Part shown: in pieces, positions 42,187 to 53,450 of the stretch
How positions within the stretch are numbered: the stretch's first letter is position 1
Layout: each line of letters starts with the position of its first letter
DNA from: Mesaphorura yosii
Lineage: Eukaryota > Arthropoda > Collembola > Poduromorpha > Tullbergiidae
DNA: 64,000 nt
NCBI GenBank assembly: GCA_009869945.1
Contig: WIXG01000002.1
Span: forward strand, 744,001 to 808,000
Reading direction: 5' to 3'
Translations under genes and position numbers: made by a program
Notes under the pieces: generated by a model
What the model was told of the DNA's origin: nothing
The model's database searches: none
What the model saw: only the letters and a program-made list of their open reading frames with translations

Positions 42187-43290
42187 ATGGTGTGTGCCGT
42201 GATTGAGACGATGCGCTCCCTGACGACGTTGTTCAGTGACCTCTGCCCTTTGACCTTGGTGGTGCTCTTGCTTTTCCTAATTCCACTGGCAATATTTTTG
42301 TATTCCCGGACAAAATCTGCTGACCTGACTCCGCCAAAGCAAGGGCAAGTCTCCTTCGAGAGTCTGGTGGCAACACAATTCAGCGACAGCTGCTCGGTGA
42401 ATTGGCCGTTGGCAGCCTACAACAGATTTCGGGTAGGTGGAAACGCCGACTTCTTCTTTCGCCCGGCAGATCTGCAGCAGCTACTGACGCTGCTGAAAAC
42501 GAAGCCACGAAGAATGAAAGTGACACCGCTGGGTCTGGGTTCCAACGTGCTGATCAGAGACGGAGGCGTGCCTGGCCTCGTCGTCCAGATCCTTGGGCGT
42601 GGATTCGCACACTTCGAAGTGATCAACGACCCGTCGGTTGGCTCAAATGCAAAGGTCGTCGAATGCGGCGCAGGAATTTCCCAATTGAAGTTCGCCAAGC
42701 TCTGTGCCAGGGCTGGAATCAGTGGCCTAGAATTCTTCTGCGGAATTCCCGGAACAGTTGGCGGTGCACTTCGCATGAACGCTGGAGCTCACGGAACGGA
42801 AGTGAGTGACTGTTTGATTGGCGTAAGAGTCGTGGATCCGAACGGAGGTCGCGTGCACGAGCTGACGGTGTCGGAGATGAAGTACTCGTACCGGCATTGC
42901 GGATTGCCCGAAGACTGGATTTTTGTGGGCGCCCGATTCCGGGGCGACTACCTCGTCAAGTCGCGGGAGGAGATCGAGAGTACGATCGACGAAATGATGG
43001 ACTACCGGGCGGGCACGCAGCCAGTGAACGAGAAGACGGCGGGCTGCACGTTTACGAATCCCCCAGACTCCGACTCCGCAGCTTGGCAACTGATCGCTGA
43101 GGCAGGTTGGCACGGTAGAGCACTCGGCGGGGCTCAGGTTTCTCCAAAGCACTGCAACTTCCTCATCAACACGGGCTCTGCCTCGGCCGAAGACTTGGAG
43201 GCTTTGGGAGACTCTGTCCGGGAAGACATCGAACGAAAGACGGGAGTTAAACTTAATTGGGAAGTGAGACGAATCGGCATTCGATTGTGA
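42187..43290 (+). CDS. murB: MurB, UDP-N-acetylenolpyruvoylglucosamine reductase, membrane-anchored; likely horizontal transfer
   Basis: FAD/NADPH enzyme that reduces UDP-GlcNAc-enolpyruvate to UDP-N-acetylmuramate in peptidoglycan synthesis. Single exon, 367 residues. Residues 21-39 (PLTLVVLLLFLIPLAIFLY) form a hydrophobic anchor followed by RTK; bacterial MurB proteins lack it. The FAD domain (about 75-255) has NRFRVGGNADFFFRP, PLGLGSNVLIRDGG and CGIPGTVGGALRMNAGAHG. The MurB C-terminal domain has AGCTFTNP and ALGGAQVSPKHCNFLINTG. Active-site matches are Arg236 (YSYRH), Cys287 where most have the proton-donor Ser, and Glu359 (NWEVRRIG). It lacks the type I (E. coli) insertion, and the last 100 residues look most like alphaproteobacterial MurB. 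Animals normally have no peptidoglycan pathway. The neighbours are animal genes, so contamination is unlikely. What it does in an animal is unknown. Confidence 0.93.
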   Translation: MVCAVIETMRSLTTLFSDLCPLTLVVLLLFLIPLAIFLYSRTKSADLTPPKQGQVSFESLVATQFSDSCSVNWPLAAYNRFRVGGNADFFFRPADLQQLLTLLKTKPRRMKVTPLGLGSNVLIRDGGVPGLVVQILGRGFAHFEVINDPSVGSNAKVVECGAGISQLKFAKLCARAGISGLEFFCGIPGTVGGALRMNAGAHGTEVSDCLIGVRVVDPNGGRVHELTVSEMKYSYRHCGLPEDWIFVGARFRGDYLVKSREEIESTIDEMMDYRAGTQPVNEKTAGCTFTNPPDSDSAAWQLIAEAGWHGRALGGAQVSPKHCNFLINTGSASAEDLEALGDSVREDIERKTGVKLNWEVRRIGIRL

Positions 43291-43379
43291 GGTAGTTTGT
43301 TTTTGTTCCCTCATTTATACAGTGACTATTATATTCAGTAGTTTTTCTTTTATCCATTGCATTCGTTTCAATTCGACTT

Positions 43380-43385
43380 TTTATT
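43380..43385 (-). terminator. Poly(A) signal overlapping the stop codon of the EB-like gene
   Basis: AATAAA whose first A is the last base of the TGA stop (43387-43385). Cleavage 10-30 nt later would fall between 43350 and 43370, leaving a 3' UTR of a few tens of bases and a gap of about 60 nt to the murB stop. Confidence 0.7.
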
Positions 43386-43840
43386 CAATTGCCAGCAGCC
43401 GGACAGCAAATGCGGGCGCTCGCACTTGTGAGATTCAACGAACTAGCCAGACCGTCGTTCACGTCGGAGCAGACCGTTTTTTGCACCGCCTGGAAGCCAG
43501 CAACGCATACACACTGCGGGGACGGATTTCCAAGCTCATCCGGGAGGTTCAGGCAGACTGCATTGTCGACGCATTCGAGGAATTTGACGTCTATATCCAA
43601 ATCACACATTTTTCCGACTGTAGACAGACACTTCGACTTGTCTTCGTTGTAAATCATCCATGAGTAAATGCACGAGCACTGGCCGCCGAGGCAGGTGGTG
43701 GCGGTGGACGGGTCGCACTCCCACGTGTCGCTGCAGAAGTTTCCGAAGGACTTCAGGCTCAGGCGAGCCAATGGTGATGAGGGAGCAGCAACAAAAATCA
43801 GGAATAACAGAAGCGCCTTGATCAGCCTGCAGTCAGCCAT
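43385..43840 (-). CDS. Secreted Cys-rich EB-module-like protein
   Basis: Single-exon frame of 151 residues starting at ATG 43840. A strong signal peptide (IKALLLFLIFVAAPSSPLA) is followed by about 14 cysteines in an EB/EGF-like pattern: CSDTWECD, CLGGQCSC and a later CVDNAVC with PQCVCVAGFQ. EB modules occur in secreted proteins of nematodes and arthropods, often in tandem. Function unknown; extracellular. Convergent with murB, with 94 bases between stop codons. The GxCxC-type spacing supports a real protein, but no close relative is recognised. Confidence 0.78.
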   Translation of the reverse strand: MADCRLIKALLLFLIFVAAPSSPLARLSLKSFGNFCSDTWECDPSTATTCLGGQCSCIYSWMIYNEDKSKCLSTVGKMCDLDIDVKFLECVDNAVCLNLPDELGNPSPQCVCVAGFQAVQKTVCSDVNDGLASSLNLTSASARICCPAAGN

Positions 43841-46800
43841 TGCAGGACAACAATTCTGAATGCAGCAACACCTGCGACCAGTAGTTAATTCCTAATCATC
43901 CTAAAATGATGGAGTATTTATTTTAAAGAGCCAGGCAGGCAGACAATTAGTAAAATTTCTCTCTCGCCAAGGCCGAAGGCCCGAGACTCTTCGAGATGGA
44001 AATGCGCGCGAATAACACACCATTGAATATTGATATTTCTCAACATGAACTGAATTTGTTTTGTTGAACAGTTGCGCTTGGGTGACTTGACTGGGTTGTT
44101 GATGAGAAGCTGATGGGGAAATAATACAGCTCTAACCGATTATGCAATAAAGTAAAGTTCATCATCATCATCGTCCTCACTCACATTATTCAGGCTTTCA
44201 TGAGTCTAGGCACACACACAGCAGGGTCGAGCAGAGCGAAACAACAACGAGGGTGGTTTGGTTGGAATTGGAAGGGAAGCGTGCCCGAAAAGAGCATCGC
44301 TAGTACAGGCGCAGCGCAGGTAGAACGCGATGTAATTATCCTCTTTCATCCCCACACAAATATTTGGCCATAAACACAATTCAGTCAATTCGGTGCCTGA
44401 CTTTCATTGAGCCGCACGACGAGGGGAGGTTTGGGTCGTCGCCTGGGTCTCGCGACGTGAGAAAAGTCAGAAAAGGTTTCCAGTTCGGGGTTACTCGTTT
44501 GGCGTTTGTATCACTTTTCAATAATTCGGAATGAATAAAACAACCTACAACGCATGCGAAGAGTCAGGTCGGTTCCCAGCAAGAGCGGCCACGCGACTCG
44601 GGAGCACGGCGTTAATTACTCCGACCCACGGCTGGTCTGGAGTGCAGTGCAGCTAAAAATGGCCTTGTTTCCAAAAGTCAATAATGCACTCGGTCGATGG
44701 GTCGACCGGTCGTCGGTGCAATGCTGCTGCAGGACAAGAAACGCACGCAATCGGCACGCGACTCGACTCCGAATTGTCCGAACGCAGGAATATACACTTC
44801 AATAGCGACGGTGACCTTTGTTCGATGTGTGTTTAGTTACTGTAAACTGAAATAAGGAAACAACGTCCCAAGTTCCCAGTCTCATTTTACCCCAACCAGC
44901 CGTTATTTAGCGAAATCCACAGCCAAGATTCCGTTTAGACTTTCTGAAATTCGTCAAGTCATCAGCTCGTCTTTCCTAGTTTATTTTCTTGTTCTATTGA
45001 ATTGAAATATAGTATTGAAAAATTATAGAATTTAAATTAAAAATCGTTGTCTGCTTTCTGCAGTCGAAACTCTGCGCAATTTTTCCACGACCACGACCAT
45101 CAAACAATCAAGAAATGTTGGAAGAAGCACGGCGCGCCGACGCCACCGTGGCCGGAGTGAAAAGTGAAATATTGTCTTGAGGGTTGCGAGGAAGCTTGAA
45201 GGCGAGAGCGCCCAGTGGGGCGTCGGTCGTTATCTCCCACTTTCACCGAACGCGAAAGCGAACGCTCGCGCCCTGCCAAAGAATAAAGAAGAGAAACACA
45301 AACACTCTGTAATACTGTAATTCGGTCTATTGAATCAAAATCAGAGTCGATACTTCCCCGTGTCTTTGCCCGTACGTGCGTGTGTGTGCTGTGAAGAGTA
45401 GAAAACAAACTCTGTAACATTTCAATGAAAAATCGGCGTACATCGCCCGATTTCAGGCTGTGACGTCTCCACTTTCTCGGCGTCGATTTTGTTGTAGTGC
45501 AGAATGGAATTTGGGAATTCCTTCTTGGGTAGAATGCGTAATTCAGGGCAATTATGGTTACAAGCCTACTGAACAAGTTGAGCGTGTTGCAAGTTACACG
45601 ACACGCGCGTGTGGTGTAATTCGAATTGCTCATTTTCTTTCGGATCGTATCGCAGTCGCAGTCGCCACAAAGCTATCAGATTTCATGCCATTCTTCAAAT
45701 GCTCACTTGACATGAATGCAGCCTTTGAATTGGTTCGTACTCGCGTTTTCAGCCGAATCGCTTCTCGAACGGGGCACGAAAACTGAAATTGAAGACAGGT
45801 TCCTCGATTTCAGCTTTTTCCATTGCGGATCGCGGCGCGGGACGAAAGCATTCACGTTCAGCCTTCGGAGAGAAAACCTGCCTCGATAAGAAAATGTGCC
45901 TGCCTGCCCGCGTCATGGTCGTATCACTGTGCCTAATGCGCTGTTGACATGAATCGAGACTGGAAACTCAAATATCAAATTCAAAGTGCCTAAACTTCTT
46001 GGAACAATTTCCACCACATTCTCAAGCATATAATTAGCCCTCATTTTCGCCAAGACGTGGACGGGTGGCCGACCGACCCAAAATTGCAGTCGAAGTCATT
46101 TGGATTCTGGCTAATTGCTAATTGCGTTCCACGCCGTGTGTGTGCCAGTTGCCAGTTGTCAACTGCGAACAAGAAACAATCCAAACCGGCACTCGCACGA
46201 GGTTTCGCGTTCGCGTTTCATGTCGGCTAATTTGTAATAAAGATCGAGCGATAGGAACGCGAACACGAGTCTTTCGCCGTTCTGACTTCTTGTGTCGTAG
46301 CCCGCAATTATGAGTTGTGCATAATCGTGCTATAATTTTATTCACTCGCAATTAAATACTTAGTAGTACGAATTTCGGAACTTGTAAATACGTTTGTTGT
46401 GTGCTCGGGAAGGAAAAAAGTCGTTGTAGTTTCCGCATGATTTCCGTACCCGTGCGAAAGCGTTTATAATAAGAAAAAAAGAAGCGCGAGAGGAGAAAGT
46501 AGGCTGCAGTGCCATTATAATAATAATCTAATGTAGTCGCAATTGGCAGGCAATTACGGGCGAGAGCAATAAAAGAAAGTGGCAGAGAAAAAACAGCCAG
46601 CGAAGGCGAAGAGAGCGGGCGGGCGGAGTCGGAGGCTGGGTGGAGTTGGCATTCAGTATTCGGCATTTGGCCTGCTTTGAGTCTCTACTGTTTTACGGCT
46701 CGGCTGCTGCTGCTGCTCGTTGTGTCCTCGCGTCTTCATTGGAGAGAGGGCGAGGGGTGGCCCTCCACAGAGTCGGGCAACAAGCGCGCACGGGAAAGCG

Positions 46801-47651
46801 TGTCCGCGTGTCTTGATGATCGAGAAAGAAAGCTCTCCTTTGCTTCAGGCTGTGTCGCTGGAATGAAAGCGGGTCTCTTTTGGCGAGCTGGTGAGAAGCA
46901 GCCTGGAACAGGAAGGAGGTACTTGTCCTCGACGGACGTTTGCAGGAAGTCACAAGAGTTTCCTTCTCCCGCTCCCGGCAGTTTTATCAACACCGGCAGA
47001 AATTACAGCACGACCTGCGAAAAACTTAAAATACGCGTTACGCGGAACGCCAGAACGGAAAAAGAAGAAAACGGAAAAGGAAAACCAACGCTCACACGCA
47101 AAAAGGCGAAAAGGAGAAACGTGCGTCGCTCCAACTACGACTACCGTGTTTGTGTTTGTGTGTCCCGGATCCGGATCTCCAATTTACAAAGGTAAGAAAT
47201 TCAAAAGCGCTGCAACTGTCTGTGAATTCACACTCGGTTGCAAAAATTTTGCGAATCTGTGAATCGAGAAATGCATTTCCGAGTGCACTACACTGCACTC
47301 GAAATGAACAGGCAGGTTGTTCACGCTTTTCCTTGCGTGCGTGTGCGTGTTGTGCGAGTGGAAGGCCACTTCCGTGCGGGTGCAGGTCGGGAGCGGATGC
47401 AAGAAAGTCTTCCGATCAGGAACAGGCGCATAAAGCAATCAAAACCGTGCCACAACCGCCATCCACTTCCATGTAGTATGTGGCCGTTGTCGCTGGGTTG
47501 ATCGCTATCAACAGCCAAGCGCTAACACAATGTCTTGATGCACGCTGCGAATTATTTACATTGCATTGCCAAAATTTGCATGAACATTCACACATCTTCT
47601 CTTTTACATGACTGTGCAGGAAAAGCAGAAGGCTGAAAGCGTTGAGTGCAA
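43841..47651. other. Intergenic/upstream region, no coding exon recognised
   Basis: 3.8 kb without a supported coding exon. The right part probably holds the promoter and 5' UTR of the gene starting at 47652: a GC- and purine-rich patch with a GCT repeat near 46703 and a strong donor at 47191/47192. Short ATC repeats occur at 44161. Open frames here lack known motifs or splice support. Confidence 0.5.
47191..47192 (+). promoter_or_regulatory. Possible 5' UTR splice donor for the gene at 47652
   Basis: TACAAAG|GTAAGAAA is a near-perfect donor, and ACTGTGCAG before 47620 is a good acceptor 32 nt upstream of the ATG. A noncoding first exon ending at 47191 would fit. Motif evidence only. Confidence 0.35.
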
Positions 47652-50600
47652 ATGATGTCGTCCGTGAGTGCGATGGTCACGAGTGCGCCTGGAAACAGTC
47701 TCCCGACGATGTATGACACGTCGTGCTCTTATCAGACAGCGTTGGAACTGAAGCGGATGTCAAGCGGAGGCGGAATGACGGGAGTCGGCGGTCCCATGAC
47801 TTCGGCCGTAGGTCAGCTCTCGCCTTTTGCGCCTTTGCACTTCCGGTCTCACGTTTCGCGTACCACGTGAACACTCATGCAATAATACACAAAACGCACA
47901 ATGTATTCCTTTGATTGCAGGTATGAGCCCCTTCAGCATCAAGGCGGAGGTTGAGTGCGACGGAGGCGGCGACTGGGCGCCCTACCGCCTCCCTGCCCTG
48001 CCTTGCAACGGCATGTCGACGTTCGAGCAGCTGAAGCAGTCCGTCGAGAAGGCCAAGGCCGTTCTCACGGCGGAGGCGGTCGTCTCGCGGGACAGTCGCA
48101 ATTACTTCAGCGCGAGTTTCGGCGCACTCCCTAATCTGGGCATGAACTTCCCTCCGCCGCCACCGACGACGACCAGTTCGAGCCACCACGCCCACGCGCA
48201 CCTTCACCATCACCACACTTCGGAGGGCGGCGGCCGAAGCGGCCTGAGTCTGGGCAACACCGAGCTGGGCGCCGCCAGCCACCGCCACGGACACGGACAC
48301 GGACACGAGTTGAGCATGAGCGACCTCAGCCCCGTTTCCCACCACGCCTCGCACCACCATCACGTGCTCGACGGACTCGGCGGCGGCAACGGCAGCGGCA
48401 TGGACGACGAACGCCTCTGCGGCAGAATTCTTGACGGAGTCTCGTCAGCGGAGAAAAGAAGCGGGCCAGGTAATTGATTGTCTTGTCGCCTGCGTTATTC
48501 TCGCTTAAGAGTGCGTGGGAGGTTGACTCCCAACAATCCATGTAATAATTCAATGCATGAAAGAATTCGGAGAAGGAGAAAAGAAAGCCGTGCGCTGCGC
48601 CTGCAGCTCGAAATGAAACCGTAGACTTTTCTGAGTATTGATCGATCCATCATTCATCATCATTTGAGTGGAAAATCAGCGGAGGAGATCTCCACTGCAA
48701 ATTACAGGCTGGACGCAATACAAGAGTTGTGTTGTCGTTCGTTGTTCGTTTCGTGGCTGAATGGAGTCCGACATCCGTGAAATTGTTTCTGACAGCGACG
48801 GGCAAGAAGAGCGAAGCATCTTCCTTTCCTGGTGACTGCATGCGCAACCAACAACAATGCGGATCAGATAAGATTCGTGCCTGCCTGCCGTTGTTGTCGT
48901 TCATTCACGCAAACGCAAACGGAGCAGCTTCATCAATCTTCTTTCATTTTTCTCTTCTTTCTTTTGCTCTTTCTCCTCTGCCTCCTCATTTCATTTGGGT
49001 GAGTGGAGAGTGATCACATCACTCCGGCTAAACACACAAGAGCGGCAGCAGTGGATAAATTCCAAGAAATGGCCGATCAAAAGCAGATTAGCTGCTTGGC
49101 TGAATCGTGTTTCTCCGAATTGTGTTTACATAATTTACAAGCCCGAATTGCCCTGCCGAGTTGGTGGGAGAAAAGTTGAAGAAAAGAGAGAAAAAACGAG
49201 AAGCACATATTGAGTTGGCATGAACATATTTCAAAAGTCATGAAGGCCTGATGGCTGTTGGCTGGTCTCAGTGGGTGATCTCTCGTGTGTCGTGTGCTTG
49301 TGCTTTATTGGGGCGATCTCAATTTGGAAGGATTGAAGCGAAGCGAAGCCCCTCCGTCGCTTTATGCACAATTGAACTGCGCCCTGTGCGTAAATATCGG
49401 CCGGCACAACACAAGCTTTGTTGTTGCGTCGCGGAAGGCCAATTCACTGGTCTCACGGGAAAAATGACTTTTGACTCTAAAACATTTTGACTTGACACAA
49501 AACATTCTGGTTGGTGTCAACTCGAAAAGGTCTTTTGTGAGGAGCCACTCAACCGAGTACAGCACAGGCTCATTATTGACATTCACTTGCCTGCCTTTCA
49601 GCCTTGCTTTTACGTACTTCTAAATTTCAAATGGTCAGTCATTCATCACTGCACGCCGTGCACGCATTCGCTACTTGCTGGGAACATCCAATTCAAAAGG
49701 ATTATGAGCACTTTCCCATGCAAGTGTAAAACACTCTCACTGGTAGTTTATCCTTCTCTGTTCATTGTTCTGGATCAGACCAATTTAAGTCGCGTGCCAG
49801 AATCATCATGTCAAGTGCCAACGCAATTTATCATGAACTCTGCACACGTCGGCGATTGGCCGCGCAATTTTCGATGGTAGTGCATTTCGAAATGCACGGT
49901 GCACGACGCGCCGATGATGAACAAATAATTTTAAGTTGTGACTCCACATTATCCAAGTCAAGTCAGAGTGAAAGACTAAAAGACATTGTACGGAAGAGAT
50001 TTTTAATGATTCAGCGTAGCAAATGAGTACAGTTTTTGAAAAGGTAAACCACGTTGGGTCGGTCGGCTGTCAGTCGTCGTAATTATCGACCAACCGCATC
50101 TTTCCTTCCACGGAAAAGCACGGCAAGTCATGGCACGGGGTTTGAATAAAAAGAAGCAGCCGGGCCGAGGTCGGTTCATTCATTGCAGGTTGATTGAGTC
50201 AATTGTTACAATGCGCAGTGTTCTTTATTTATGAATATGAATCGGCCGGCATCCCGCAGCAGCCTGTGCATGTATATGCGTTATGAGGTTATGACTGTGC
50301 GTGGTGTAATTGTGGCCCGTCACGCGAATCGAATGCCGAAATGAAGACTGATGGACGGGTGGATGACGATGACGAGCAAAGTGCAGCGGCGCGGCTCGGC
50401 GCATCTCTCTTTGCCTGCCCCCATTCGCCCCGTTCTATTATTACTCACTCAATTTCGATTCACAATCATTATTATTTACTCAATTATGAACCGCGATTGC
50501 GATATGAATCAGTTAATCAGCGATGAAATTTGGTAGAATGCGCAATTACTCAATCGCGATCATATCGAAACGCAAATGCAGGCGATCGGAGAGCCATTCT

Positions 50601-51053
50601 TTTAAATATGCATGACTTACAAATTGGATAATCAATTTCGACTGTTTTCCTCTTTTTTGTGCGTGCGCAGGGTTGTCATCATCGCATCATCGACACAACA
50701 ACCACAGCAAGCCGGGCGGCCTTTCATCGTCTTCGCCAATTAATTCTCTCGGTGAGCACCCCCGCTTTCGTGTCTTCGCGTCATCCATTTACTCATGACT
50801 GAATGAGCAGAGAGGCGAATAATTCGTATTCGTCTGTTGTAATGAATTTCAGGTGTCGAGGGTCCTTCGTCCTCGTCGTCGTCCGCATCGACCGCGAATG
50901 GAAGTGGCTTAGTGAAGGGGTCTTCGTACAGCTCATCCATTAGTTCGTCGACCAATATTGACTCTGATGCTAATAGCTCATCAACACCCAACAACAACAG
51001 CGCGAGCGGTGGCTCCGGTCGATCGCTCTCTTCGTCTGCAGTCACCAAATCAG
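47652..51053 (+). CDS. Ser/His/Gly-rich protein, probable transcriptional regulator N-terminus, 3' end not found
   Basis: Not recognised. Four exons join in frame, every junction in phase 1: 47652-47812, 47921-48469, 50671-50751 and 50853-51053. ATG at 47652 follows an acceptor; a GTG six bases upstream is not a plausible start. Visible features: a sumoylation-type IKAE (in PFSIKAEVE), one conserved-looking stretch (FEQLKQSVEKAKAVLTAEA), a Pro run followed by Ser, several His-rich tracts (HAHAHLHHHH, HGHGHGHE), then Ser/Asn/Gly-rich low complexity. This is typical of the disordered N-terminus of a transcription factor (nuclear receptor, zinc finger and others), but no DNA-binding domain is in the window. 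The last donor (51053/51054, G|GTAAAC) leads to exons that were not identified. The 81-nt and 201-nt exons are symmetrical, so could be skipped. Confidence 0.65.
48470..50670 (+). other. Intron 2 of the Ser/His-rich gene
   Basis: 2.2 kb intron with no exon recognised on either strand. Confidence 0.55.
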
Positions 51054-53336
51054 GTAAACATTCACCTCTTCGCGCGCGGGCTATGATTTATGGGGGCAAA
51101 TTGCATAACCGAAATTACCACACTGCAAATTGTAAATGGCCATGCTTCCTCAAGCGTTGGTCGTTACGGGTCGTGGCAGAATTTCTTCTTCGATCGCTCA
51201 TCGTTGAATTATGGATTTTGTTATAACGAGAGTCAAGAGTCAAGACACACGTAGTTGGGTTCAAAGAGTTGGCAATAAATAAATGGCCTCTTTCTCCTCT
51301 TCAGTTTTGCCTGCATTTTACCCCGAATCACCCATTCGCCTTCGTCTTTCGCGTTGGCGCGCTGCTCGCTTGCTCGCTCGTTGGTTGGTTCGGTTGTTGA
51401 GTTGACATTTCGTAAATGCCAAGACCCAAGCCGTAGTCGTAAATTTCCTGGCTGCGAGATAAAAACGGAGTCGGGACCATAAAACGAATTGTCCTTTGAC
51501 TCACGAGTCGACTCGCACGAAATTTGTTATCATCGCGAGTAAGAGAAATCCTTCGGCATAGAAAGTCAGAAAGTGTATTGATAAGTCGAGCTATTCAATC
51601 ACTTTCCCAAACTCGCTTTGTGCCACCGAACGCCGGTGCCAAAAGTGGCTGGAAGGAAAGTCGTTCATAATGGCAGCGTGCGTAATGGCGTAATGCAATC
51701 TAGTCCACAATGCCTGCACCAGCAGAGAGCGAGACGAGAGCGTCGTGCTTCGTGCATGATACATGACGCTGACGCTTTATTTGAAACCCGAAAATGCCAT
51801 TTCTTCCACTCAATCTGGCTGGCAGGAAGTGCAGAGTAACTCTACACTCAAATGAAAGAGATTGCGCCAGCCAACAATGCTAGCGCTACAGTGGCAGAGC
51901 TGTCATTAAAATGCCTGCTCCCATTTTCCTTAATCTGCTCTCCTTTTTCGACTCCTTCCTCGAAGCCAAACCTGCCATAATTTATAAATTCTTATTTTAG
52001 TCTTACATTTTCTCTCGTCTTAAAATAATAACGGTAAAATGCGTGTGTTCTTCATTTCGTGAGAGGTGTTGTGGAGAGAATGAAGATGGAGAATCGTGGC
52101 CATCCGTGGCCGTGCCAGGGCGTCTCACACGAACGGAGCAGTGGGAGCGTGGCTGGAATGCGAGAAGGAGCGAGCGAGCGAGCACGAAAGAAAGGCGAAA
52201 GACAAGCGTGGCGTGGATTGGACGATGGGTTTCGTGAGGGAAGGAAGAATTCTAAATTCTTCTCTCGCTTTGTGAGCACGGCATAAAGACAGAAGCGTGT
52301 TGGCTGTGCTGTTCTGCGTCTTGCTTTCTCTGCGTGCTTACGAAGCGCATCGCATCTCTTTTCATCGCATGGCTCGTTTCCGGACGGGAATGGGCTCACG
52401 TCAGCACTTCCGCTCAGCCAGCGCACGACAGCCGACTTTCTTCACCAGCGTTCTTTTCTCTGCTTCTGCCCTGCTTTATGGCAGGCAGGCAGTGGCGATG
52501 ATGACGCTACATTTTAACTTGCGATTAGATGATGACACTCCACTCCTTCTTCGGACGAGGAGGAAGAAAAGTTTCCATTCTTTGCCAAAGAAAGGGTAAT
52601 TTACTCCCTTCCACAATGCAGTGCGCCGCGCCAAAGCAAGCAGGCACGCACGCACGGCAAGAGAACTCACGCTAATGGACGACAGTTAACTGCTTTAGTT
52701 TCAAACAAATTCATTTCACGAAATTCATCGCCTTATCAGCAGACAGCCTGCGCACCCGGGTGCTGACGCAAATTGGAAAATTTCGCCCGTATTTTATTCT
52801 TTATCACCAAAATTAATTTGCTCTCTCTGCCTCTTCTTTTCCCAGACTTTTGCGCGGCGTGCCAAATTCCTGGTGCTGCCAAACGCTGTTTGCTAAGTTT
52901 TATGCTTTATGCTTTCTCGATGTTGTTGACCCAAGAAAAATGGTATCCATTTGTTGATGTCACTCTTGTTTATGGACAGACTCTGATTTAAATACTTCGT
53001 GAAGGCAGCACAGGCAGCATAACACATTTTAAAGTTAATGCGTTATGTAAATCGTAAATGGGAGGATGCTACATTTTTGGACAATGACTTATGACTTGTC
53101 ATTTAAATAAGTGCAGTGCAATGCAGTGCACACGAATGGAGCACGAATAACCGACCCGAAAACGACAAGTCGTGGGGCCAGGCAGAGCAGAATTTTATTT
53201 GGATGTCGTGCCCACTCATGCGTTCTCGAAAAGATTTATAATGATCCGAATTCTCGTCGGCGGGAGCCGCACAGTACTCCACCGACTCCTTTCGTTGTGG
53301 TTCCTCGACCGTGAGTTTGACTTCTTCGCTAATTAC

Positions 53337-53450
53337 CTGCGCTGCAAACTCTCGGCAGACTCGGAATAGAAATTGAGACTTGTCGTCACGCTCCTTGTGC
53401 AGCGACGTTCGGAGCGCCATGACCAACTTTTTCCACTTGTCACGGTCGTC
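53337..53450 (-). CDS. Isolated exon-like segment of unknown gene
   Basis: 114 nt flanked on the minus strand by a good acceptor (ATTTCAG) and donor (CAG|GTAATT), open in phase 0. It encodes 38 residues with protein-like composition (WKKLVMALRTSLHKER, then FLFRVCREFAAQ). The frame stays open past the donor for a further acidic stretch. No partner exon was found on either side. It may be one exon of a minus-strand gene nested in the long intron, a retained fragment, or chance. Confidence 0.3.

Noticed and set aside
42187..43290. murB as bacterial contamination or assembly error
   Set aside because: It has a eukaryote-like membrane anchor extension and sits between intact animal genes with no join signature; still needs read support.
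42417..43314. Two long minus-strand frames opposite murB
   Set aside because: Shadows of the GC-rich murB frame; murB has full conserved motifs on the plus strand.
44554..44805. Open frame of 83 codons as a possible small gene
   Set aside because: No signal peptide, domain, splice or composition support; length is within chance in this GC range.
45100..45633. Minus-strand frame of 177 codons
   Set aside because: Arg/Ser-rich, low-information composition; no motif, splice or start support; lies in a likely upstream noncoding region.
47646..47651. GTG as start codon of the Ser/His-rich gene
   Set aside because: Eukaryotic genes rarely start at GTG and an ATG pair lies six bases downstream.
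47875..48363. Minus-strand Val/Arg-rich frame of 162 codons
   Set aside because: Antisense of the His/Ser-rich exon; composition is explained by the complementary codons.
50671..51053. Similarity of SSPINSLG to RXR or HNF4 nuclear receptor N-termini
   Set aside because: Only a few residues in low-complexity sequence; no DNA-binding domain in the window, so no name was assigned.
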